A DNA stretch of 64,000 nt, taken from Carboxylicivirga sp. Its GTDB lineage: Bacteria > Bacteroidota > Bacteroidia > Bacteroidales > Marinilabiliaceae. Positions 1-9,187 of the stretch are shown here, piece by piece (position 1 is the stretch's first letter; every line of letters begins with the position of its first letter). Below the pieces are notes generated by a model. It was not told the DNA's origin and made no database searches. It saw nothing but the letters and a program-made list of their open reading frames with translations. Made by a program: the position numbers and the translations under genes. The DNA is taken from NCBI GenBank assembly GCA_025210475.1, contig JAOARW010000077.1:46877-110876 (forward strand). Reading direction: 5' to 3'.

Positions 1-132
1 CAAAGCCGTGTTGACTAAAAATGGCTAATCAGATTTATAAAAAATCCTCTCGACTCCACTCGATGAACGAGTTTCGTCATTTGATAAACTCCTTTCCCAC
101 TTCTTGATGGTCTCACCCATAACACAACGTTT
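1..132. other. Intergenic region after the exopolysaccharide cluster; no supported gene
   Basis: This is the 3' flank of the minus-strand glycosyltransferase that ends at 133. Two short overlapping minus-strand reading frames (120-25, 31 aa, and 80-15, 21 aa, the latter behind an AAAGGAG-like ribosome site) are visible but resemble nothing and are too short to claim. A small inverted repeat (ACTCG/CGAGT) followed on the minus strand by a T-rich run at about 44-37 could be a weak terminator for the operon. The window edge cuts whatever lies further left. Confidence 0.4.
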
Positions 133-1302
133 TTATGCCCTGACTGCCCGCTCCCAATTGACCGATTGCTTGTTTTTTAAGAATCGTATAAATCCCCGAT
201 AAACAGCATAGTTCATAATCAAAAAGTAATAAGGAATAAACAAGCCTTTGAATCGCAATTTAATTCGTTCAAGTAACCAACCAATCAAAGCCAATAAGTA
301 AAATGCTGCCTGTAAAACAAACAGGTATTTGTAGATCGGAGCCAGTGTTATCAACAAGGCATTTAAAGCAAAGACTCCCAGCAGGCTTATCGGTGCCAGC
401 GTCCATCGTAACACCCGATGAGAAATATATTGAAATGCCGTCAGTCCATAGCGAAATATATTTAGCAATGGCAACAAGCGAAGAATGGACTGAATACCTC
501 CGGCACTAATTCTGATTTTACGTTTCAGTTCCTCGTGCACATTGGCTGATGCTGTTTCAATGGCATAGGCTTCAGGGTCGTATCCAATTTTGTAGCCTTT
601 CATGGCGATGCGCAGGGAAATAATAAAATCATCGAGTAAAGTATCATTTTCTACAGGTTTAAACAGATGCTTTCGTACCGCAAATAACTCGCCGGCGGCT
701 CCTACCGCTGTATTTAGCTCAGCATCCCATTTTTTTAGAGTCGATTCATACTTCCAGTAAAGCCCTTCTCCTGCCGTGGCAGCATCATCACTTTGATGAG
801 TCACGATACGCTTCTCACCGGAGACACATCCCACTTGTGGATCTTTGAATAAGTTAACAATCCGCAAAATGGCATCATCACTTAAAAGGGTATTGGCATC
901 GGAGAAAACCACAATGGGTGAATCAATCAATTTCATTCCCCGATTGATGGCCGCAACTTTACCATTGCGCTCTTGCTTATGCAATACCCTTAGGTCATTG
1001 TATTGCTTTAATAAGTCGGGTGTTCCATCATTGGATCCATCCGTTACCCACACCTGTTTTAAATTAGGGTAATTGAGCTGACGCGAGTTCATTACTTTCT
1101 GATGTACGTAATCCTTCTCATTGTAGGCCGCAATCAATAAGCATACTTCCGGAGTGTAAGCCGTATCCGTTTGTTCATGGTTATTTCTTTTCTTAATGAA
1201 GCGCTTCACTTGCACCAACACATAAAGCACCATTCCATATCCGATATAGGTATAAAAAATTACACCAAACAGAATCCAAAATAATATCTCAATTGTTTTC
1301 AT
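133..1302 (-). CDS. Membrane-bound family 2 glycosyltransferase
   Basis: A 389-aa processive-type GT2 enzyme expected to transfer a sugar from a nucleotide-sugar on the cytoplasmic face of the inner membrane. One N-terminal membrane segment (about 5-30) is followed by the GT-A core: LLIAAYNE at 55-62, TDGSNDGT at 87-94, the metal-binding region FSDAN at 133-137 and the DD at 224-225 in the acceptor or catalytic-base region. A basic RKIRISAGG stretch (261-269) takes the place of the classical QxxRW motif. Two or three hydrophobic segments follow at about 300-370. It is the last gene of the minus-strand exopolysaccharide operon, 30 bp after the acetyltransferase. The sugar and acceptor cannot be read from sequence. 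Confidence 0.88.
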   Translation of the reverse strand: MKTIEILFWILFGVIFYTYIGYGMVLYVLVQVKRFIKKRNNHEQTDTAYTPEVCLLIAAYNEKDYVHQKVMNSRQLNYPNLKQVWVTDGSNDGTPDLLKQYNDLRVLHKQERNGKVAAINRGMKLIDSPIVVFSDANTLLSDDAILRIVNLFKDPQVGCVSGEKRIVTHQSDDAATAGEGLYWKYESTLKKWDAELNTAVGAAGELFAVRKHLFKPVENDTLLDDFIISLRIAMKGYKIGYDPEAYAIETASANVHEELKRKIRISAGGIQSILRLLPLLNIFRYGLTAFQYISHRVLRWTLAPISLLGVFALNALLITLAPIYKYLFVLQAAFYLLALIGWLLERIKLRFKGLFIPYYFLIMNYAVYRGFIRFLKNKQSVNWERAVRA

Positions 1303-1332
1303 AATCTGTCATTTAAAATTAATTGTAAAAGC

Positions 1333-1953
1333 CTAGGCTATTTTTCTGATCCATTTATTGGATTCGTGGTGAAACTCCTTGACCACGCGGGCAGGGTTAC
1401 CGGCAACCACAGAGTATGATGGTACATTTTTAGTAACCACACTGCCGGCCGCAATCACACAATGCTTGCCAATAAAAACACCTGGCAGGATTACGGCATT
1501 GGCACCAATCCAGGTTTCGTCGCCCACATAAACTTCACTGGTGTTAACACCTTGCTTCGAGATAGGCAATTCTATATCCTGGTAATTATGGTTCAAGGCG
1601 GATATCACCACATTTTGTGCCAGTCGTACATGATTACCAACATATACCGGCCCGATTAATACGGAACCTAAACCAATGCGCGTATCATCTCCGATGTATA
1701 TTTTTCCAACACCATTGTTAACAGTGCAAAAATCCTCGATTGTGGATTGATTGCCCAGATAAAAACGGTTGAATGGCATCACATCCATGCGTGTCATTGG
1801 TTGAATGGTGGCATTCTTACCCCTTTGTAAAATAAAAGGGTGAATCAGCCATTTGATCAATTTACGTGGACGTGCTTGTCCTTTGGGCATCAGCAAATAC
1901 AAAAGAAATGCCTTTAGCCGGGGATATCTGGTGATGTATTCTTTAAGTGTCAT
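1333..1953 (-). CDS. Hexapeptide-repeat O-acetyltransferase
   Basis: A left-handed beta-helix acyltransferase of the WbbJ/maltose-acetyltransferase type (about 206 aa), predicted to O-acetylate a sugar of the polysaccharide or its intermediate using acetyl-CoA. Hexapeptide repeats run from about residue 70 to 190, including IGDDTRIG, IGANAVI and the terminal AAGSVVTKNVPSYSVVAGNPA motif. The conserved catalytic-region histidine lies in ALNHNYQD. A longer frame begins with TTG at 1959, but the ATG at 1953-1951 two codons later is preferred. It sits between two glycosyltransferases of the cluster and is very likely cotranscribed with them. Confidence 0.87.
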   Translation of the reverse strand: MTLKEYITRYPRLKAFLLYLLMPKGQARPRKLIKWLIHPFILQRGKNATIQPMTRMDVMPFNRFYLGNQSTIEDFCTVNNGVGKIYIGDDTRIGLGSVLIGPVYVGNHVRLAQNVVISALNHNYQDIELPISKQGVNTSEVYVGDETWIGANAVILPGVFIGKHCVIAAGSVVTKNVPSYSVVAGNPARVVKEFHHESNKWIRKIA

Positions 1954-1972
1954 GATCAATTAATTTAATGAG

Positions 1973-3175
1973 TTATGATGCTTTGGAAACCCGATTTAAC
2001 TGCTGTTCAATTTCCAGTATTCGCCTGCCAATTTCCTTTACGTTGTTTTGCCAGGTATGAAGCGAAGCAAAAGCCATTCGTTGTTTTTGTAGCGATTGAT
2101 CCTGATCTGATAAGGCACGATCGATTTTTTGAAGCCATTCATTAGCTGAACTGGCCAGAAAAACATGCTCAGCAAAATAAGCCATTGCTTCCGTTTTAGT
2201 CGCCACCACAGCCTTTCCCATAGCCAGGTATTCATCAATCTTTCGTGGATAATTTCCAATGGTTACCTCGTTAAGTAGCTGTGGGTTGATCGCCACATCA
2301 AACGCATTGAGGTATTGTGGCAAATCCGATTCATTTTTTGAGCCCAGGAAATGCACATTCACAAATTTGTGAAGCAGACTTTTTTGAAACGCCTCATCTT
2401 CAGGTCCCACTAATACAATGTTCCACTCTGGTCGATGTGTCGCCAGGTATTCAATAATATTAATATCCAGCCTGAGTGAATTTAAACTACCAATGTAACC
2501 AACAATGGGCGAGCCAATCTGATTTATTTCCTGGGCAATCGGCTTGTCAACTGCATTGCTATAGGCACTGGTATCACAACCCTGCCCAACAAAATAACTG
2601 CAAGCATTATGCACTTTTGCCAGCTTTTCGAGGTATTGCGAATTAGTCAGTACCACATCGGCTTTTTGCATGATGGCTGGTTCGGCCCGGCCTCCATGGC
2701 GTTTCCAGTAATTAACGGCCACCAGATTATCACGCGAGTAATAGGCAAACACTGAAGGCTTAAGAATTTCCTTCAAATGTTGGCTTCGAAACATATCGCT
2801 GTCGCAGATGTGGATGCAATCCGAAAACCCTAATTTTCTGATCGTTTTTAGTATCTCATTACCCAGCAGGTAACTATTACGTTTATTCATGTAATCGAAC
2901 CAGGTATCTACCGGAATTTTATTGATGGATTCCATAACACAATCGGGTTGAAGTACCCAAAGATTCTCCTGTACCTCACATAATGACTCCTTTTCGTCTT
3001 GTTCTATTTGAAAACCAGCCATGCCTTTTAATTTGGTAATCCTATCGGCTGGTGGGTTCACAAATAAAACCATATTGTGCCTGGCCAGCTCCGAAGCAAT
3101 GTTTTTAATATTACTTCCGATGGTAATGTTCCAGGATTGTATGCTGGTAATAATGATGTATCGATTTTGTAACAT
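1973..3175 (-). CDS. Family 4-like glycosyltransferase
   Basis: A soluble GT-B-fold glycosyltransferase (about 400 aa). The N-terminal half carries ISIQSW-type and lipid or acceptor-binding features. The C-terminal half has GSPIVGYIGSLNS, a nucleotide-sugar-binding core, and the late signature KIDEYLAMGKAVVAT, which holds the ribose/phosphate-contacting acidic residues typical of GT4. The frame is open to an ATG at 3208, inside the upstream gene. I choose the ATG at 3175 (MLQNRYIIIT) because it removes an implausible N-terminal extension and leaves a 16-bp gap to the upstream stop. It belongs to the exopolysaccharide operon and probably adds one internal sugar. Confidence 0.82.
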   Translation of the reverse strand: MLQNRYIIITSIQSWNITIGSNIKNIASELARHNMVLFVNPPADRITKLKGMAGFQIEQDEKESLCEVQENLWVLQPDCVMESINKIPVDTWFDYMNKRNSYLLGNEILKTIRKLGFSDCIHICDSDMFRSQHLKEILKPSVFAYYSRDNLVAVNYWKRHGGRAEPAIMQKADVVLTNSQYLEKLAKVHNACSYFVGQGCDTSAYSNAVDKPIAQEINQIGSPIVGYIGSLNSLRLDINIIEYLATHRPEWNIVLVGPEDEAFQKSLLHKFVNVHFLGSKNESDLPQYLNAFDVAINPQLLNEVTIGNYPRKIDEYLAMGKAVVATKTEAMAYFAEHVFLASSANEWLQKIDRALSDQDQSLQKQRMAFASLHTWQNNVKEIGRRILEIEQQLNRVSKAS

Positions 3176-3191
3176 GACATAGAATTTTAGC

Positions 3192-4304
3192 TTATATAAA
3201 TGAGGCATAAAGCCGATCTATCTTCTCTATCTGAATAGGGATAGTACAATTCTCTTTTACAAACAAATGCGCATTGCGAACCAATCCTTTCATCTGCTCG
3301 GGTTGGGCTATTAACTGGCCGACTACCCGGGCCAGATCATCCGGATTTTTCTGTTGGATAAATGCACCGGTCACATTGTGACGAACTAATTCGCGGGTTC
3401 CGTCTACCGGTGTGGCCACAACCGGTTTCTGCATGGCCATCGCTTCCAGTATTCCAATTGGAAAACCTTCCCATAACGAAGGCAGGCAATAAAGATCGAT
3501 GGCATTGAGCAATGCCGGCACATCTGAACGGAATGGCTGAAAAGTGACCTTATTTTCAATCTCCAGCTCTCGAACCATGGCAATTGCTTTATCCTTTAAT
3601 GCTCCATCTCCCACCATCAGCAAATGAACATTGGGATTTTTATCCAATAGAAGTTTAAAGCCCTTTAGCATGGTTAATGGATCTTTCTGATTGGTAAAGC
3701 GCACAATGTATCCAATCACAAAACTCTCATCGGCTATTCCAAGTTCCCGGCGAATGTTTGTGTAAGGCAAGCCGGGATTAAAAACATGCTCATCAATGGC
3801 ATTGTAAATAACTTGGGAACGCTTCAGGTTAAAACGATCCTGTCCATCCTGCTGATTGCTCCGGGATACACAGATGGTTTTATCACACTGACTGGTTAAA
3901 AAATGCTCTGTCTTTTCCCTAAGATAACGAACAACAAACGACTGATCGGGATGAAATGACCATCCATGAACCGTATAAATCAAGGGAATATTCAGGCTTT
4001 TTGCTGATCTAAAAGTATTTGACAAGGCACGGGTTCCATGGGCATGTACCAGGTCAATTTTCTCATCAGCCATCAGTTTTCGTACATGTTTCCAAATACT
4101 AAAATGAAATGGTTTCTCGGTATGCAGCACATAATGCTTAATGCCTTTTTGTTTTAAAGCATCAATCATCGGCCCATCGGTAAAGGATAGGACAACAGAT
4201 TCGTACTTAGCAGGATCTAAATGGGTGACCAGATCGAGCACATGAGACTCGCCTCCACCAATTTTACCTTGTCGTATAGCATGTAATATTTTAGTTCGTT
4301 TCAT
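3192..4304 (-). CDS. Family 4 glycosyltransferase
   Basis: A GT4 enzyme (370 aa) of the exopolysaccharide operon. Visible marks are the glycine-rich N-terminal loop GKIGGGESHVLDL (acceptor/donor loop between strand 1 and helix 1), VHAHGTRA near residue 94, the domain-2 opening IGYIVRFTNQKDP, and the E-x7-E donor-binding signature in SLWEGFPIGILEAMA. No membrane segment or signal peptide is present, so it acts in the cytoplasm on the lipid-linked intermediate. It follows the upstream GT2 gene by 43 bp. Donor specificity is not predictable. Confidence 0.9.
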   Translation of the reverse strand: MKRTKILHAIRQGKIGGGESHVLDLVTHLDPAKYESVVLSFTDGPMIDALKQKGIKHYVLHTEKPFHFSIWKHVRKLMADEKIDLVHAHGTRALSNTFRSAKSLNIPLIYTVHGWSFHPDQSFVVRYLREKTEHFLTSQCDKTICVSRSNQQDGQDRFNLKRSQVIYNAIDEHVFNPGLPYTNIRRELGIADESFVIGYIVRFTNQKDPLTMLKGFKLLLDKNPNVHLLMVGDGALKDKAIAMVRELEIENKVTFQPFRSDVPALLNAIDLYCLPSLWEGFPIGILEAMAMQKPVVATPVDGTRELVRHNVTGAFIQQKNPDDLARVVGQLIAQPEQMKGLVRNAHLFVKENCTIPIQIEKIDRLYASFI

Positions 4305-4347
4305 GGTTCTGATTTTTTATTGATCAATAATTATCTCATAGAATCGC

Positions 4348-5550
4348 TCATGCTGTTTCCGAAAACTTATGAGTGGTATGCAGAAATTGTTTATTGGCAT
4401 TCTTAACTTTAAGTAGAGCCAGCATTGTTAAAAAGTAACCTTTGGGTAAGGCCCACAATGCTCTAAGTGTTTTGATTGAATAAAACTCACCTGGAGTGGC
4501 AATGGCTACGGATAAACCATTGATCAGGAAGACCAGAAGACTCAACCAAAACAAACCACTGAACTCATTGCTGAAATACAAACTTCCGGCGGCTAGCAAG
4601 CTTATAAGCAAAGATGTTCCCATTGCCAAAACGCGGGGCGGCAATACAAACTGAATAATTTTATCCAGGTAGTTGGCACTTATCCTGCCGGTAAAAAGCT
4701 GTTTAACGCCTGCTTGAAGGTACACCATTTGAGCAGACAACCAGCGACGCCTTTGATTGACAAAATCATTTGAATCCTGAATCTTCTCATCCAAAACCAC
4801 GGCATTCCTGGCGTAGGCAATGCTATGTCCATCTTTTATTATCATCAATTCCAGCTCCTTGTCGAAGCCACCTATGGAAGTACATTTGTTGATTAAAGAT
4901 TTAAAATACTTGTATTCGGCTCCAAAACCTGATCCGATTAAAGATGCTGTAAGCCCAACTGAACGATGACCAATTCTGAAAATGGCATTGTTCACTGCTT
5001 CGCTAATGGCATCAAGGATTGCCATTTGGTTATTCTTATTTTTAGCCACCCGGTGCCCCTGCACAACTTTGTGTCCCTTATCCAATTTTGACACGATGTG
5101 ATCTACAAAACCGGGAGCCATAGCATTATCAGCATCCAACACAAGCACATAATCATAGTCATTATCTAATCGCGATAAAGCATAGCGTATCGATTTCGAT
5201 TTAGAACTCACGCGGAAAAAGACAGGTATGACCTTCACTTTAAAATAATCCAACACCTTTTCGTTAAAGGGCCTTAACTGGTCGCCAATTACTACTACCT
5301 CGCAATTGGCCAGCCGGGAAAAATGTTTCTGCGCCTTTGCCGCCGTTTCTATTATCACATAATCCTCTTTGTAGGCCGGAATAAGTAAAACAACTTTTTT
5401 CTTCCTAACACCTTCCTCACTTATCGCTTCCTCGTCTTCGTGATAGAAACGCGCCGCCACGGCAAAAAACAGGAAGTATATGCCTGATGCCAATAGAAAG
5501 ACTGTCAGCAGGTAGGCAAATATCTGTGGTATAATAATTAGAAGTTCCAT
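4348..5550 (-). CDS. Membrane glycosyltransferase, family 2
   Basis: A 400-aa GT2 protein with an N-terminal membrane helix (about 5-32), a GT-A domain and C-terminal helices (about 305-350). The catalytic marks are VLLIPAYKED near residue 54, VLVLDADNAM near 136 (DxD-like), GFDKELEL and the classical QRRRW motif near 267. The QxxRW motif points to a processive or polyprenyl-linked glycosyltransferase, as in cellulose or hyaluronan synthase relatives. The start overlaps the end of the preceding GT2 gene by 13 bp, so the two are probably translationally coupled. It is part of the polysaccharide assembly line. Confidence 0.88.
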   Translation of the reverse strand: MELLIIIPQIFAYLLTVFLLASGIYFLFFAVAARFYHEDEEAISEEGVRKKKVVLLIPAYKEDYVIIETAAKAQKHFSRLANCEVVVIGDQLRPFNEKVLDYFKVKVIPVFFRVSSKSKSIRYALSRLDNDYDYVLVLDADNAMAPGFVDHIVSKLDKGHKVVQGHRVAKNKNNQMAILDAISEAVNNAIFRIGHRSVGLTASLIGSGFGAEYKYFKSLINKCTSIGGFDKELELMIIKDGHSIAYARNAVVLDEKIQDSNDFVNQRRRWLSAQMVYLQAGVKQLFTGRISANYLDKIIQFVLPPRVLAMGTSLLISLLAAGSLYFSNEFSGLFWLSLLVFLINGLSVAIATPGEFYSIKTLRALWALPKGYFLTMLALLKVKNANKQFLHTTHKFSETA

Positions 5551-6443
5551 TGTCGTGAGGTATTACAAGTTAAAGCACAATAAATAGCACTAACATATGC
5601 TCTTAAGTGGTTCAAGCGTCCCGATAATGTATATCGAAGCAGGTTCGAAGGAATTGAAATAAAGCTCAGGTAGAGGTAACTTAGTAACTTATCATTGCCT
5701 TTGTTGTGGCGCTGCATAAACTTTATTCGGTTACGATTCAGAAAAAAAGTTTTTAGAGTACTGCCCTTGCCTGTTGAAACCGATTCCTTATGCAAAACCT
5801 GTGATTTAGGCTGTATATAAATATCATAACCGGCATCCTTAATTCTTTGGCTCCAGTCATGCTCTTCGTAATAGAGAAAGTAATCCTCTTTCATCAAGCC
5901 AACTTCGCCTATCGTTGTCCGGGGAACCATCATGGCGCAACCATGGGCAAAATGGGTTCTCGCAGGTCGATTGTATTGACCAATGTCCATCTGTTTATGC
6001 GCAATTGCTTTGATGCGCTGTGACACCTTGTTCATCGGGGTAAAACCAGCATATTGAATTAAGGACGGATTATCGAAGTATTTAATCAATGGACTAACTG
6101 CCCCTATCTGAGGATTCTTTTCCAACAATTCCACCATGTGGCCAATTATGTCCGGTTTAACAACCGTATCGTTATTCAGCAACAATATATAATCACCCAT
6201 TGCCAGTCGAATACCCAGATTATTTCCTCCGGCAAATCCCAGATTCTTCCTTGAACGGATGATTTTTACGTTTGAATACTGATTAATGGATTCCTTTTCC
6301 AACAATGGATCATATGCATTATCAACAACGATAATCTCCACATTTGTCCATTCGAGCTTTTGAAGAGATGCCAATAACTCATTGGTTACATTGGCCTGTT
6401 TGTAATTGATCGTTATAATCGATACTAATTGATGTGTTTTCAT
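5538..6443 (-). CDS. Family 2 glycosyltransferase, rhamnosyltransferase-like
   Basis: A soluble GT2 enzyme (about 301 aa) of the WcaA/rhamnosyltransferase type. Seen are the N-terminal VSIITINYKQ, EIIVVDNAYD, the long signature NLGFAGGNNLG followed by GDYILLLNNDT (DxD-like NND), the acceptor region YYEEHDWSQRIKDAG and a late VLHKESVSTG. The open frame extends to 6476, but the ATG at 6443 (MKTHQLVS) fits the family start. It is the first gene of the distal glycosyltransferase group and is read divergently from the plus-strand methyltransferase at 6710, so a promoter for this half of the cluster should lie in 6444-6709, although none matches the phylum consensus clearly. Confidence 0.86.
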   Translation of the reverse strand: MKTHQLVSIITINYKQANVTNELLASLQKLEWTNVEIIVVDNAYDPLLEKESINQYSNVKIIRSRKNLGFAGGNNLGIRLAMGDYILLLNNDTVVKPDIIGHMVELLEKNPQIGAVSPLIKYFDNPSLIQYAGFTPMNKVSQRIKAIAHKQMDIGQYNRPARTHFAHGCAMMVPRTTIGEVGLMKEDYFLYYEEHDWSQRIKDAGYDIYIQPKSQVLHKESVSTGKGSTLKTFFLNRNRIKFMQRHNKGNDKLLSYLYLSFISIPSNLLRYTLSGRLNHLRAYVSAIYCALTCNTSRQWNF

Positions 6444-6709
6444 GAGATTGTTTTTTTGTTTGCCACATAAAACCAATGCTTATGCCACACACCATTAATC
6501 ACTGTCTTACTGCTAGTTGCAAATACATACATTTCGTTCAAACCTTAATAAATCTTCATTATTGAAGAGGATGACTTGCATGTACTTCAGAAATGAAGAA
6601 TTCGTACCTACAAGGCCAAATCATTTAATTACACAACCCTGTATTACTGATACTTAACAAGCTCGGCACCAGCTTTGGTTAATAACTCAAAACTGATAAA
6701 CATTTAATT

Positions 6710-7438
6710 ATGAAGAGTAGAAATCCAAAATCGAGGAATCACTTAAATATTAGAAAAAGTGACCATGTACTGGAAGTGGGTGGCGGCCATAATCCACACC
6801 CCCGCGCCAATGTTGTTGTTGATAAATATGTTGAATCCAACTACCACCGACAGTCCAATTTAAAAGTTTTGAAACATCAGCAATTTATCGAAGCTGACGG
6901 CGAAAACCTGCCATTCAAAACCAAAGAGTTTGATTATGCTATTTCGAGCCATGTACTGGAACATACCAGCGATCCTGCTGCATTTCTAAACGAACAAATG
7001 CGGGTCGCAGATCGTGGTTATATTGAAGTGCCATCGCTTATTGGCGAATATTTGTTCCCCAAAAAGGCTCACCGTTGGTTAATACTTAAACTCGATAATA
7101 AATTGATCCTTATGGATAAAGAAAAGTACTGGTTCGATGGCGGGCCCGATCTGGGTTATTTATTCCTCACCTGGCTGCCCAAAACTTCGATTGCCTATAA
7201 ACTTTTAATGGATACCAAGGCCGATTTTATGACCGTCAGGCATGAGTGGCAAGATAATATTGAGTTTGAAATAAATCCGACAGATGAAAAATACACCCGC
7301 TACTTTAAGGGGTATTGGAACGAAGAAATGGTTCAACACTATTTTCCACATCGCTCCAATCTGCATGAATTTACAGATACCTTAAGATCCTTGGGTAAAA
7401 TTATCCAACGTTCCATTTTCTCCTTTGGCAAAGTTTAG
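6710..7438 (+). CDS. SAM-dependent methyltransferase, class I
   Basis: A 242-aa Rossmann-fold methyltransferase. Motif I appears as VLEVGGGHNPHP (about 20-31), followed by an acidic end of strand 2 (VVVDKYVE), the motif ADGENLPF with its acidic and aromatic contacts, and SSHVLEHTSDP (motif IV region) typical of Methyltransf_11 enzymes. It is the only plus-strand gene inside the minus-strand polysaccharide cluster. Its placement suggests that it methylates a sugar or polyprenyl intermediate, which is inference. Its 3' end faces the polymerase gene across a repeat-rich spacer. Confidence 0.85.
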   Translation: MKSRNPKSRNHLNIRKSDHVLEVGGGHNPHPRANVVVDKYVESNYHRQSNLKVLKHQQFIEADGENLPFKTKEFDYAISSHVLEHTSDPAAFLNEQMRVADRGYIEVPSLIGEYLFPKKAHRWLILKLDNKLILMDKEKYWFDGGPDLGYLFLTWLPKTSIAYKLLMDTKADFMTVRHEWQDNIEFEINPTDEKYTRYFKGYWNEEMVQHYFPHRSNLHEFTDTLRSLGKIIQRSIFSFGKV

Positions 7439-7486
7439 GCGGATAATATCCTGTGTTAATACTCCAACCATCTCATGGATTATTTC

Positions 7487-7685
7487 AAAAAAGGGTTTCT
7501 GAAATACAAAATGCCTCTCAGAAATAGAAAAAAGGGTTTCTAAGTAGCAATTTTCCCACTCAGAAACCCTTTTTGGGAGCTCTGAGCTAGAAAAATGGAG
7601 CTCTGAATAGGAAATTTGAAGCTAAAAGCTGGAAATTCTTAGCTCCGAGCTCAAATTTTGTATTTCAAAGTGAGGATTTTGTATT
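7487..7685. repeat. Nested direct and inverted repeats between convergent genes
   Basis: About 200 bp built from reused short words. AAAAAAGGGTTTCT occurs at 7487-7500 and 7528-7541, and its reverse complement is at 7562-7574, giving a 13-bp stem around a 20-nt loop. GAAATACAAAAT at 7501-7512 is the exact inverse of 7655-7666, and ATTTTGTATT recurs at 7676-7685. GGAGCTCTGA is repeated at 7576-7585 and 7597-7606, with an imperfect inverse at 7641-7652. The tract lies between the 3' ends of the methyltransferase and polymerase genes, so a bidirectional terminator is one reading. No reading frame of note is present. Confidence 0.75.
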
Positions 7686-7738
7686 AAAGAGCTAGGATAG
7701 CATATATCAGAAAGCCGAGGCTACCTAATAAAAAGTGA

Positions 7739-9187
7739 TCAATCTATATTTTCCAAAACGATTTCATAATCTTTCTCCCAGCCCCTCATCATAAATATAA
7801 AAGCCATGCTCATATAAACAATCAGTCCGTTGGGCATTTGCCCCAAAGCACCGCTGCCGTAGGATGCCGCCATAATACCAAACATGCCCGATAGCAGGGC
7901 GATGGCCTTGTATTTGTATCGCTCATTTTTACATTGAACCATGCAGTAATAGCTGCCATAACCGAGTATGTATAATAATATCATAAGGTGCAGGCTGAGT
8001 CCCACAATGCCTTGCTCGGCCCAAATTTGTACATACCAGCTATCGGTTGGCGTATTCGCCAGGAAAGTTCCCGGAGAGAAACGCAGTCCCCAATTGCCTG
8101 CCGAGCCAATTCCGCCGCCAAAGGGTTTGTCGGCCAGGTAGGCTTTTAGTTTTTGCTGGTTTTCGAACCGAACCACCAGTGAGGGATTATCCGGGTCGAG
8201 GCCGGTACGAAAACGCCTGATCTCGTAAACACTATTTCCGATGGTGGTAAACTTTAAAAAGCCAAAAACACCCACCATAATAACTACGCCTGCCACCATC
8301 ACTTTAAACTTTTTGGCCAGAACACTGTACCATGCCAATCCGGCAAAAGGTACAGCCAAGGCGCCACGCGTACCGGAGATTATCATGCCATAAAAAGCCA
8401 TTGCTGCTACAAAGAGCCAGAAATATCGTTTTTTAGATGTGGTGTGCAAAAAGAGCAATCCAAAAACTACACCGGAGTAGCCCATTGAGCCTCCATAGGT
8501 AGCGGCATCGGTAAAAAAAGAAAAAATACGCAGGCCACCCGGCAACAGATGAGTCTTTCCGCCTATTGTAGCCAGCCAGTGATTTTCCCAAGGATCGGGA
8601 CCCAACGTTTGTTGCATTACCCCCTTAAGCACACCAGCCAAGGTAAACCAGGCCCACCAAGTAAGCATCTTATCCAGATGCCTCTCTGTATTAAAAACAA
8701 TAAAAGTGAGTGGTACAATTAAAAACATGTATAAGGAAACGCCACGCATGGCATAAAACCAGGCAATTTTACTGCTGGCCTCCGGGTTGACGAATTGAAG
8801 TAGAGCATAGGCATACCAAAGAATGGCCACCAGGGTTAATCCGTTCCATGCTTTTCGCCAGTGCACTTTGTGATTAAACTGGCTGAATATAACCGACAGC
8901 CATGTAATTACCAGCAAGCCATCAACCGATAAACCCAAGGGACCGGGCAGGTAACGCGACACGCCCATGGCAAAATAATTACTAATGAACACCAGCAATA
9001 AGCCGTTGGCCGGCTTATAAAATACCCACACTAAAACAGACAAAACAAAAGGAAGCATCAGCAATACAAATCCCAATTGAATTTGCTCCGTTGCAAACAA
9101 CAGAAGTGATGCCCCCAGGATGAGCGTTAATAAAAAGATGATAACTACCTTTATTTTGTACGGTGCTGAAATTGGGGACGTATCCAT
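7739..9187 (-). CDS. O-antigen polymerase/ligase-like membrane protein (Wzy type)
   Basis: A 482-aa polytopic protein with about 11-12 predicted membrane helices and one large periplasmic loop (about 310-400). The Wzy_C signature region includes ISGTRGALAVPFAGL near residue 270. It is expected to polymerise lipid-linked repeat units at the periplasmic face, together with the flippase encoded upstream. The ATG at 9187 lies inside the flippase gene (37-bp overlap), which suggests coupled translation. A role as a ligase, not a polymerase, cannot be excluded because the families share this fold, but the context with Wzx and Wzz favours polymerase. Confidence 0.84.
   Translation of the reverse strand: MDTSPISAPYKIKVVIIFLLTLILGASLLLFATEQIQLGFVLLMLPFVLSVLVWVFYKPANGLLLVFISNYFAMGVSRYLPGPLGLSVDGLLVITWLSVIFSQFNHKVHWRKAWNGLTLVAILWYAYALLQFVNPEASSKIAWFYAMRGVSLYMFLIVPLTFIVFNTERHLDKMLTWWAWFTLAGVLKGVMQQTLGPDPWENHWLATIGGKTHLLPGGLRIFSFFTDAATYGGSMGYSGVVFGLLFLHTTSKKRYFWLFVAAMAFYGMIISGTRGALAVPFAGLAWYSVLAKKFKVMVAGVVIMVGVFGFLKFTTIGNSVYEIRRFRTGLDPDNPSLVVRFENQQKLKAYLADKPFGGGIGSAGNWGLRFSPGTFLANTPTDSWYVQIWAEQGIVGLSLHLMILLYILGYGSYYCMVQCKNERYKYKAIALLSGMFGIMAASYGSGALGQMPNGLIVYMSMAFIFMMRGWEKDYEIVLENID

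Noticed and set aside
25..120. Two short minus-strand frames (31 and 21 aa), one with a good ribosome site
   Set aside because: They overlap each other, resemble no family and lie in a hairpin-containing 3' flank. Kept only as a remark on the region.
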